Below are positions 7,034 through 14,585 of a stretch of DNA of 59,898 nt, piece after piece. This DNA is from Acidocella sp. GTDB taxonomy: Bacteria; Pseudomonadota; Alphaproteobacteria; Acetobacterales; Acetobacteraceae. A program made the translations under genes and the position numbers. The stretch is from NCBI GenBank assembly GCA_031291755.1, contig JARLIK010000011.1, positions 100,066-159,963 of the forward strand, given 5' to 3'. Every line of letters starts with the position of its first letter. The first letter of the stretch is position 1. The notes beneath the pieces are model-generated. The model ran no database searches, was not told the DNA's origin, and was given only the letters and a program-made list of their open reading frames with translations.

Positions 7034-9412
7034 ATGGAATTATTGCGGTCAAAATTATTGAAGAATATTAACGGCAGCTTGCCTGGGTCGGCGCTGGCGT
7101 TGAAGCCTGGCGTCGCTGAGCGCGTTAGTTTCGAGCAGGCAACGGTACTCGCCAACATCATGCGGATGATCGTGCTGGTGGGCGTCAACACGGCGATATT
7201 TCTTGGGGGCGATTTCGTCTCACGCCCTTCAGTGACCAGCCCCTATACCCATATCGCCCTCGCCGTCATCGCGTGCATTTTTGCGTGTTATTTTGTCATT
7301 TTCAACGCGTGTACAAAATGGTTGAAGGATCCGGCACACCATCAAAATGCAAGCCAATTTATCAAGAGCATTCTGGTCATCATGGGTATCCTCTGCACCT
7401 TCTGGGGGGTTCTCATCGTCGACCTCACTTTGGCGGCGGGCCCCCGGCAGCTTTCCCTCATATACGGCGTCATCGTCGCGTGCCTTGCCATGCCCGCACT
7501 TGTGGCGCCCGTTTCAGTAGCATTTACCGCCTGGGCACCCATTGCCGTTTTCGGTCTGGTCTCGCTGCTTATCCGGCGTGACCTGCCGTCGGATCCGTTT
7601 GCGATCATCTCCTTCATCGGCTTCCTGGGCATGACTGGCTTTGCCATAATCTACTTGAATCGCCGCCTGACTGAGCGCGCGCTCGATACGGTCCGGATTG
7701 AGGAAAATAGCGAAGTCATCCGGCTCCTGTTGCGAGACTTTGAGGAAAGCGCCAGTGACTGGTTGTGGGAAACCGATGCCGATTTGGAATTACAGCGGGT
7801 TTCACCAAGACTTTCCCAGGTTGCCCAAAAAAGCCCTGGCGAATTGGCCGGTAGGTTCCCGGAAATATTCTTAGGCGATATGGCAACATTCGACCAGCGG
7901 GTTGGCTCGCCGGTCGCCAAATTAACCCGCTATCTGGCAGATCGTTCAGCCTTCCGTGATCTTGTGGTGCCGGTGGTTATTGGCGGCGAGGAGCGCAACT
8001 GGTCATTGACCGGTAAGCCGATATTGGACAAGGCCGGGCGTTTCATCGGCTATCACGGGGTCGGCTCAGATGTCACCGCGGCCCGGCGGTCACAGGAACA
8101 AATTGCCTTTCTGGCACGCCACGATAGTCTTACCCGTTTGCCGAACCGTGTGCTGTTCAACGAGGTCCTGCATCAATCCTGCTCACACAGTGAAGAGCAT
8201 CCCATTGCCTTGCTCTGCCTTGATCTTGATAATTTCAAAATGGTCAATGATTCCCTAGGCCATGCCACCGGCGATGCCGTACTGGTGGCGGTGGGAGAAC
8301 GTATTCGCGGCTGCATCCGCGATGGCGATACTGCGGCCAGGCTCGGCGGCGATGAGTTTGCCATTATTTTGGCCACTGACGATGTCGAGGAAGTCGCCGT
8401 CGTTGCGCGCCGGGTGGTGGAGCGGATCAGCCGGCCTTATCATTTCGATGGCAGGCTGGTTGAAATCGGCATCAGCATTGGCATCACTCTGGCGCCAAAG
8501 GACAGCAAAACTCCGGCCGGCTCACTTAAAAACGCCGATCTCGCTTTGTATCGCGCCAAGTCTGACGGCCGTGGCACATGGCGATTTTACGACTCTGAAA
8601 TGGATGAACGTCTGCAAGATCGCCGTTCGCTGCAGGCTGATTTGCGCGAGGCGCTGCTGAACGGCGAATTCAAACTCGATTTTCAACCGATCATCGAATT
8701 GAGCACCGGCAAGATGGTCGCAGCGGAAGCCCTGCTGCGCTGGCACCATCCTACCCGGGGTCTGCTGTCTCCCGCCTTGTTCGTGCCATTGGCAGAAGAA
8801 GCCGGGCTGATCGCGCCCATCGGTGCCTGGGTACTTCGCCAGGCCTGTATGGCTGCCGCTAAATGGCCCTCGCATATCGGCATCGCGGTCAATCTCTCGC
8901 CGATGCAGTTTCGCGATATAGGACTGGTGGCAGCCGTCGATGAAGTCCTCGCCGCCAGCGGTCTCGCCGCCTCCCGGCTGGAGCTTGAAATCACTGAAAC
9001 CACGGTGCTGGAAACCAACAGCCAGACGGTGGACGCTCTCTGGCAGTTGCACGGCCGCGGCGTACGTGTGGCACTCGATGATTTCGGCACTGGCTATTCC
9101 AGTCTGAGCTATCTGCGGCGTTTTCCATTCGACAAAATCAAAATCGACCGTTCATTCATCCGCGACCTGGGCCATGAGAAGGATGACTCATCAATCATCC
9201 TGGCCATCATCGGTCTGGCCGGCAGCATGAACATGCTTGTTACGGCTGAAGGTGTTGAAACCATGGAGCAGGCTTCGCTGCTCACCGGCTATGGCTGCCC
9301 GCAGGCACAAGGTTATTTATTTTGCCGTCCCGTCCCCGAGAGCGACATTCCCACCATCATGACCAGGCTGCACCAAACCAGCCAAGTCAGCTTTCCAACG
9401 ACTTTGCAGTAA
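7034..9412 (+). CDS. Membrane PAS-GGDEF-EAL cyclic-di-GMP turnover protein
   Basis: A bifunctional-type signalling protein for cyclic di-GMP. Starting from the ATG at 7034 (a TTG sits one codon upstream), about six membrane helices occupy the first ~215 residues. A PAS-like domain follows (about 235-350, with SASDWLWETDADLELQRVS), then a GGDEF diguanylate cyclase domain with the intact motif LGGDEF near residue 438. The C-terminal EAL phosphodiesterase domain has an intact EALLRW near 566, NLSPMQF, ELEITET, DDFGTGYSSL and TAEGVET. Both catalytic sites look complete, so net activity cannot be predicted. It is divergent from the FeeM-like/ICMT pair and its end overlaps lpxK by 26 bases tail to tail. 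The membrane domain is a likely but unidentified sensor. Confidence 0.92.
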   Translation: MELLRSKLLKNINGSLPGSALALKPGVAERVSFEQATVLANIMRMIVLVGVNTAIFLGGDFVSRPSVTSPYTHIALAVIACIFACYFVIFNACTKWLKDPAHHQNASQFIKSILVIMGILCTFWGVLIVDLTLAAGPRQLSLIYGVIVACLAMPALVAPVSVAFTAWAPIAVFGLVSLLIRRDLPSDPFAIISFIGFLGMTGFAIIYLNRRLTERALDTVRIEENSEVIRLLLRDFEESASDWLWETDADLELQRVSPRLSQVAQKSPGELAGRFPEIFLGDMATFDQRVGSPVAKLTRYLADRSAFRDLVVPVVIGGEERNWSLTGKPILDKAGRFIGYHGVGSDVTAARRSQEQIAFLARHDSLTRLPNRVLFNEVLHQSCSHSEEHPIALLCLDLDNFKMVNDSLGHATGDAVLVAVGERIRGCIRDGDTAARLGGDEFAIILATDDVEEVAVVARRVVERISRPYHFDGRLVEIGISIGITLAPKDSKTPAGSLKNADLALYRAKSDGRGTWRFYDSEMDERLQDRRSLQADLREALLNGEFKLDFQPIIELSTGKMVAAEALLRWHHPTRGLLSPALFVPLAEEAGLIAPIGAWVLRQACMAAAKWPSHIGIAVNLSPMQFRDIGLVAAVDEVLAASGLAASRLELEITETTVLETNSQTVDALWQLHGRGVRVALDDFGTGYSSLSYLRRFPFDKIKIDRSFIRDLGHEKDDSSIILAIIGLAGSMNMLVTAEGVETMEQASLLTGYGCPQAQGYLFCRPVPESDIPTIMTRLHQTSQVSFPTTLQ

Positions 9413-10355
9413 AGCCCTGCAGCAACACCTCAAATGCCGCCTTATCTTCCCAGGCCAGATGCACGCTGAGCAGTTTCGTTTGGGCTTTTAACCCAGGTGA
9501 TAGTTTCACAAAATCTTTCTCGGTGGTGAGCAATTGCGCCTGTTGCGCCTGCGCGGCGGTGCGCAGCTTTACGGCATCCGCTGCTGTGTAAACATGATGA
9601 TCAGGAAATTTCATGGTTCCGGTCAGCTCCATCCCAAGCTGCATGGCCGAGGCAAAAAATTTCTCCGGCCGGCCAATGCCCGCAAACGCGAATACCCGTG
9701 TTCCAGTCGGTAAATCAGGGCAAACGGGTACAATTTGCGCCTGCAGCACCGGCAAATTTTCCGGCAGTTGGTAGCGGGCGCCAACTTCATCCGCCCCAAT
9801 CATCACCGCCGCTGCACAACGGGCCGCCGCAGCGGTGATAGGCTCGCGCAGCGGCCCAGCCGGCAGCAAGCGGCCATTGCCAAATCCGTAGCCGCCATCC
9901 ACCACCAGAAAGCTCGCTGTTTTTATCAGGCTGGGGTTCTGCAGCCCATCATCCATCACGATCGCGGTGGCCCCCAGGTCTCTCGCCAGCCGGGCGCCCG
10001 CCGCCCGGTCATGCGCCACAATCGTCGGCGCAGTGACAGCCAGCAGTAACGCCTCATCGCCCACCTCCGCCGGACCGTGGCGGGCCAGGTCAACCAGAAC
10101 CGGGCCGCTCGTATGGCCACCATAGCCACGTGTCAGCGCAAAGGGTTTCCCAGGCAGCCGGACCAGAATATCCCGTGCCAAGATCGTCTTACCGGACCCA
10201 CCGACACTGGCATTGCCAGCGCAAAACACCGGAATCCCAGCATCGAACCCCAATCGCGCCACCCGCCGTGCGGTGAGCCAGCGCGTAATGCCGCCAAACG
10301 GCGCCAGCAGTTGCGCGGCCAACCCGTCTCTGGCCCAAAAATCCGGCGCCCTCAC
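9387..10355 (-). CDS. lpxK: Tetraacyldisaccharide 4'-kinase LpxK
   Basis: LpxK phosphorylates the 4' position of the lipid A disaccharide precursor at the inner membrane. The 322-aa product is normal length, begins with the family's RAPDFWARDGLAAQLLAPFG segment and carries the Walker A motif GNASVGGSGKT (about residues 47-57), followed by the ALTRGYGG block and the metal-binding MDDGLQNP segment. Its start overlaps the end of waaA by four bases, indicating translational coupling. Its 3' end overlaps the convergent GGDEF-EAL gene. It is the last gene of a long minus-strand run of envelope genes. Confidence 0.96.
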   Translation of the reverse strand: MRAPDFWARDGLAAQLLAPFGGITRWLTARRVARLGFDAGIPVFCAGNASVGGSGKTILARDILVRLPGKPFALTRGYGGHTSGPVLVDLARHGPAEVGDEALLLAVTAPTIVAHDRAAGARLARDLGATAIVMDDGLQNPSLIKTASFLVVDGGYGFGNGRLLPAGPLREPITAAAARCAAAVMIGADEVGARYQLPENLPVLQAQIVPVCPDLPTGTRVFAFAGIGRPEKFFASAMQLGMELTGTMKFPDHHVYTAADAVKLRTAAQAQQAQLLTTEKDFVKLSPGLKAQTKLLSVHLAWEDKAAFEVLLQGFTAKSLES

Positions 10356-11575
10356 AGGCTGACTTTCATAATCAGCGCGGCTAGCCTGGCCGGCAAATCT
10401 TCCAGTCCAGCAAACGCGTGGCGTGCCGCATCACCGGCAGCACGGCAGGCATCCTCATCAGTGAGCCAATGCGCCGCCGCCGCTGCCAGCATGGCCGCGT
10501 CCGAGACTTCCGCAATGGCCCCGCAGTCGCGCAATGTTGCCACCAGTTCCGGAATGTCCTGCGTATAGGGCCCGCTGATAATCGGCAGCCCCAGCCTGGC
10601 CGCTTCCGATATGTTATGCCCACCCACCGGCACCAGTGAACCGCCGATAAAGGCGAAGCTGCACAGCCGGTAAAACAGCCCCAGTTCACCCAGCGTATCG
10701 GCCATGTAAATTTCACCCGCCTTTGGCATCTTACCCAGGCTGCGCCGCAGATACGAGAATTGCGCGCCCCGCTCCGGGTGACGCGGCACGATGATGGTTA
10801 CCAGCGTGGGAAATTGTGTCCGCAAAATGTCATGCGCTGCAGCGACAATCGGTTCTTCACCAGGATGCGTACTGGCCGCCAGCCATACCGGCCCCGTGAT
10901 GCAGTTCTTAAACTGAACGAGGGCAATTTCATCATAAGGCAGCAAGCGGCTGGCGAATTTCAAATTTCCCCATTCCAGAATCCCGGCGGACCCCAAAGAT
11001 TTGAAGTTGGCTGCATCGGCTGCGGATTGCACATGAATATAGCGGAACCCGAACACTAAAATCCCGGCGGCCCGCCGCAACCGGCGCCAGCGTGCCGCCG
11101 AACGGGCCGACAGGCTGGCGTTTATCAGCAGCCGCGGAATCCCATGTGAATCAATTTTTGCCAGAGTGGTGGGCCACAACTCGCTCTCCACAAACACCGC
11201 CGCATTGGGTTGCCAGTGCTGCAAAAATGCTTCCACCCAATCCGGCACATCCAGCGGGACAAATTGGTGGCGCGCATGAGCGGGCAGGCGCTCGGCGGCC
11301 AGTTGCGCCGAGGTCAGCGTACCGGTGGTCAGCAGCACTTCGCAATGCCCGGCCAGCGCATCGATCACCGCCAATACCGACATCGTTTCCCCCACGCTGG
11401 CAGCGTGCAGCCATATCAGCCGGCCCGCTGGACGAGGGCATGAAGCAATGCCAAACCGTTCCGCCAACCGCGCCGGGTCCTCCTTGCCGCGGACCACCCG
11501 CTTGCTCAGCATCCGGCGCAAAAATGGCGCGGCCAGAGTGCCAATCGCGCCGTACATGTTGAACATCAAGCTCAT
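10352..11575 (-). CDS. waaA: 3-deoxy-D-manno-octulosonic acid transferase WaaA (KdtA)
   Basis: A GT30 glycosyltransferase that adds Kdo from CMP-Kdo to the lipid A precursor at the inner membrane. At 407 aa it is slightly shorter than E. coli WaaA (425 aa). The N-terminus has the membrane-anchor helix and the catalytic block IWLHAASVGETMSV with its conserved glutamate; later come AVFVESELWPT, INASLSARSAARW and the C-terminal nucleotide-sugar site (FIGGSLVPVGGHN, EAARLGLPIISGP). It overlaps both the upstream acyltransferase and downstream lpxK genes by four bases. The number of Kdo residues it adds cannot be judged here. Confidence 0.95.
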   Translation of the reverse strand: MSLMFNMYGAIGTLAAPFLRRMLSKRVVRGKEDPARLAERFGIASCPRPAGRLIWLHAASVGETMSVLAVIDALAGHCEVLLTTGTLTSAQLAAERLPAHARHQFVPLDVPDWVEAFLQHWQPNAAVFVESELWPTTLAKIDSHGIPRLLINASLSARSAARWRRLRRAAGILVFGFRYIHVQSAADAANFKSLGSAGILEWGNLKFASRLLPYDEIALVQFKNCITGPVWLAASTHPGEEPIVAAAHDILRTQFPTLVTIIVPRHPERGAQFSYLRRSLGKMPKAGEIYMADTLGELGLFYRLCSFAFIGGSLVPVGGHNISEAARLGLPIISGPYTQDIPELVATLRDCGAIAEVSDAAMLAAAAAHWLTDEDACRAAGDAARHAFAGLEDLPARLAALIMKVSL

Positions 11576-12234
11576 GGCGCTTTAGAAAATACGGCGGCCG
11601 TCACAGCCGCTGTCAAAGCCGCCTCAATATCCGGAATCGCCGCCTGCCAGTCATGCCGCGGCACCGTCATCAACGGCCCAAAAACCAGCTTGCCTCGTCC
11701 AAAAGGCAGCGGCACACGCATTCTGTCCCACGAATTAAGCTGCACGGCCCAGGCGGTATTCACCGCGCACGGCAAAATTCGCGCCCCGCTTAGCGCTGCC
11801 AATTGCGCCACGCCAGGGGCCGCCTGACGGCGCGGCCCGCGCGGACCATCCGGGGTCAGCCCCACATGCCGCCCATCCTGCAAAGTTTTGAGCAACGACC
11901 GCAGTCCCGCCGCACCGCCGCGCGTGCTCGACCCGTGTGCCACGTCGATTTGGAAAAACTTCGCGATCGTACCGATCAGTTGGCCATCCCGGTGTAAGCT
12001 CACCAAGGCGCTGACCCCTATTTTTGAATTTGTATGCACCCAGAACAGCGGCATCGAGGGCAAGGTCTCATGCCAGAACGCCAGAATACATGGAGCCCCT
12101 TCTGAAAAAGTCGCAAGGTTTGCAGCCCCCACAATCTGCCAGCTTGTGGTGCGGTCAATCAGCCGCAAATAGCTGGCCGCCAGCCAGGCGATGGCGGTTT
12201 GCACCGGTTGGGATTTTATCAATCGTTTGAACAT
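11572..12234 (-). CDS. DUF374 lysophospholipid acyltransferase-family protein
   Basis: A 220-aa protein of the DUF374 branch of the LPLAT acyltransferase superfamily. It has an N-terminal hydrophobic stretch, the FWHETLPSMPLFW segment, the GSSTRGG block and the family motif LTPDGPRGPRR. Related proteins in other bacteria act as late lipid A acyltransferases, and the coupling to waaA and lpxK supports a lipid A role by context. The ATG at 12234 is chosen because it matches the family N-terminus (MFKRLIKS) and follows GAGG; a GTG at 12252 is the alternative. Acyl donor and position are unknown. Confidence 0.85.
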   Translation of the reverse strand: MFKRLIKSQPVQTAIAWLAASYLRLIDRTTSWQIVGAANLATFSEGAPCILAFWHETLPSMPLFWVHTNSKIGVSALVSLHRDGQLIGTIAKFFQIDVAHGSSTRGGAAGLRSLLKTLQDGRHVGLTPDGPRGPRRQAAPGVAQLAALSGARILPCAVNTAWAVQLNSWDRMRVPLPFGRGKLVFGPLMTVPRHDWQAAIPDIEAALTAAVTAAVFSKAP

Positions 12235-12267
12235 CTGCCTCGGCGGTAGCACCCAGAAAGCCCGCCG

Positions 12268-13572
12268 TCACGCCGCCCGCTTGGGTTTGGCCTTCACGGT
12301 TCGCACTGCTGCCCGCTTGGGTTGTGCGGGTATCAATGGCTTACCAGCCACTTTTTCAATCAATGTCCGGTAGCGCACCAGATAGGTCTGCAAATCCAGA
12401 TGTTTTTCGGCAAATTCCCGCGCCCCCAGACGCAACGGCCCTGTCAGTTTTGGGCTGGCCAGCGCCATCAGCGTGGTCTTCGCCAGTGCTGCATGATCCA
12501 GCGCCGGCACCACCAGTCCATTTTTGCGATGTTTGACAAACTCGGTCACGGTCGGCGTATCTCCGCCAATAACCAGACACCCGCACGCCAGCGCCTCGCG
12601 CAGCGACCACGAGGCCACGAACGGGTAGGATAAATAAATATGCGCATCCGAGCGCTTCAGCAAAGCCAGATGCTGGTCATACGGAATTTTACCGAGAAAA
12701 TGCACGCGCGAGCGGTCAAGCTGGCGGCCAAGTTCCGTCAGCATCACCTCGCGCCAATTCCCCTTCGGCGGCGGTGCGCCATAGCTGATCTCGTCGCCGC
12801 CCACCACCGACACCACCACATCCGGCCGTGCCGCCAAAATGGCTGGCAGCGCCCGCATAAAGGTGTGAAACCCCCGGTAGGGTTCAAGATTACGTGCCAC
12901 ATATGTAATGAGTTTATTTTGTTGCGTAACGTTTAGACTGCCAACGGTCAGCGGCTTTTTGGTGCGCGCAGCAACCGGCTTGCACATATCAAGATTAACG
13001 CCTTCTTCGAGCAAATGAATCGAAGGCTTGGCCCAATCCGGATAGGTGCTGCGCTGCCAGCGTGTTGGCACTTGCCCATGTTGTTCTAACGCCAGCGCCT
13101 GTAAATTAACCGCGTTTTTGGCCCGCACCCCGGCAAATCTCTCACGCGGCAGCGGAAACTCCGGGTCGAAATTTACATCAGCTTTTTCAGCCTGATAGTA
13201 GAATTCAAAATACCCCAGTAGCGGCACGCCGGGAAATACATCGCCCAGATTCAGCATCTCGCCCCAGCCATGATGGCCGATAATGATGTCAGGCACGAAG
13301 CCGAGTTTCTTGATCTGCCGGGCGCCGGTCGCGCAGGCTTCAGCACGGCGCATCGCGACATCAAATTCAGCCGCATCCCGATGCACCCCGGCTTGCAGCA
13401 GCGGCGGCTTGGCATAGGTTACCTTGCGCACGCCTGCCAGCACATTCAGGTTCGGCTCCGTCATGAAAACGATCTCATGCGTGCCGGGGCTGATCTCGTT
13501 GTCAGCCAGCAGGCTGCGCACAATATGCAGATATTGCCCTGGAAAATTCTGATGGACGAACAGGAATTTCAA
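12268..13572 (-). CDS. GT4-family glycosyltransferase with Lys/Ala-rich tail
   Basis: A 434-aa retaining glycosyltransferase of the GT-B fold. The N-terminal half begins MKFLFVHQNFPGQY and matches the group-4 N-terminal domain (PF12000-like), with GHHGWGEMLNLGDVFP. The C-terminal half is a GT1/GT4 domain with RNLEPYRGFHTFMRALP, a VHFLGKIPYDQHL strand and the sugar-nucleotide-binding SLREALACGCLVIGGDT. The last ~20 residues are strongly basic (repeated KPKRAA and VKAKPK), which is unusual and could bind membrane phospholipid or nucleic acid. It lies 14 bases behind the unknown 291-aa gene and 15-33 bases before the DUF374 gene, so it belongs to the same run. The acceptor is unknown; LPS or a secreted glycoconjugate fits the context. 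Confidence 0.85.
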   Translation of the reverse strand: MKFLFVHQNFPGQYLHIVRSLLADNEISPGTHEIVFMTEPNLNVLAGVRKVTYAKPPLLQAGVHRDAAEFDVAMRRAEACATGARQIKKLGFVPDIIIGHHGWGEMLNLGDVFPGVPLLGYFEFYYQAEKADVNFDPEFPLPRERFAGVRAKNAVNLQALALEQHGQVPTRWQRSTYPDWAKPSIHLLEEGVNLDMCKPVAARTKKPLTVGSLNVTQQNKLITYVARNLEPYRGFHTFMRALPAILAARPDVVVSVVGGDEISYGAPPPKGNWREVMLTELGRQLDRSRVHFLGKIPYDQHLALLKRSDAHIYLSYPFVASWSLREALACGCLVIGGDTPTVTEFVKHRKNGLVVPALDHAALAKTTLMALASPKLTGPLRLGAREFAEKHLDLQTYLVRYRTLIEKVAGKPLIPAQPKRAAVRTVKAKPKRAA

Positions 13573-13586
13573 AACATAGCCTGATT

Positions 13587-14462
13587 TTAAAGTTTGGCGC
13601 GGCCCGGCTTACCGGATTTTGGTGTCAGCGTGATCATAATGGATTCCAGCGCCGCCAGATTAGGGCTTTCGCAGGTCTCATCAGAGCCAACTGGCCCCAC
13701 CAACGCTCCGTCGACAAAGCTGGCTTCGTAAGTCAGGTTGAACGCCCCGGCCGCGGCGCCGGTCAGGCGAATCCGCAGGCCCAATAGCGGCAGTGCCATT
13801 CCGCGCGAACCACAATACTCACCAGCGTCCACCCAGGGCGACAGCCAACCGCGGCCCAGCACGGCCTGATACGATAAATCCGCCGGGTTGATGGCGGGTG
13901 GTGCGGAGATGGCAAATCCTTCAATCCAGTTCTGGCTGCCGCGCTCACCGAGGCGCTGACCGAACTTCACGCCAACGTCGCCGCGGGTCTGAATATGCGC
14001 CATCACATCCATCAGCACGGGCGCCGCAGCAGGCTGGGCCGGGCCGGCGGAAATCTCGGATGCCCCCAGCAACTGGCGAACCTGCAGCTTGGGCGCGGAG
14101 TCTGGCTGGTTGGGGTTCTGATAAATCGTCACCATGATTTGCGCCGGCCCGCGGATCACCCGTACCAGGGCGGCATCCCCAACCCCCGAAAGCCAGCCAT
14201 CCGGACGAAAGCTGCTTATCTCAACATTCTGCGGGTTCATCGGCGGCAAAGAGATGCGCACGCCCGGCATGCCGCCGTTCTGGGCACTGCCCGGGGCAGG
14301 CTCATTGACGATACAAAACAGCCCGGCAGGCAGCGCCATCAAATGCCCAGAGACTTTCAATTCCTGCACCATATCGGAGGCAACCGGCGGCGGCGGTGCC
14401 GCGCTGGCGGCCGCTTTGGTTGCCGCTTCAGTTGCCTTGGGAGCCTGTTTCGGGGAAGCCAT
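13587..14462 (-). CDS. Unknown 291-aa protein in the secretion/glycosyltransferase locus
   Basis: I do not recognise this protein. The start at 14462 has GAGGTG five bases upstream. The first ~30 residues are low-complexity Ala/Pro/Lys (SPKQAPKATEAATKA, AAPPPPVA) with no signal peptide. The remainder is beta-rich with two apparently similar halves, each holding a galectin- or lectin-like run of alternating hydrophobics (for example WIEGFAISAPPAINPADLSYQAVLG and WVDAGEYCGSRGMALPLLGLRIRLTG, shown in part). Two cysteines (GEYCGS, DETCES) may pair. It has no RTX nonapeptide repeats. A 123-bp AT-rich gap before it suggests its own promoter. It could be a secreted substrate of the adjacent type I system or an accessory to the glycosyltransferases; both are inference. 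Confidence 0.75.
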   Translation of the reverse strand: MASPKQAPKATEAATKAAASAAPPPPVASDMVQELKVSGHLMALPAGLFCIVNEPAPGSAQNGGMPGVRISLPPMNPQNVEISSFRPDGWLSGVGDAALVRVIRGPAQIMVTIYQNPNQPDSAPKLQVRQLLGASEISAGPAQPAAAPVLMDVMAHIQTRGDVGVKFGQRLGERGSQNWIEGFAISAPPAINPADLSYQAVLGRGWLSPWVDAGEYCGSRGMALPLLGLRIRLTGAAAGAFNLTYEASFVDGALVGPVGSDETCESPNLAALESIMITLTPKSGKPGRAKL

Positions 14463-14585
14463 ACTAACACCTCGGGTTGCGAACTTAGATTGTTTCTAGG
14501 CATAGACTTTAACTTGCACAATAAAATTTCGATCAAATTCGTTTTATGAAATCCGCAGTCAATTTTGAAACGCCCCATGTGACCA

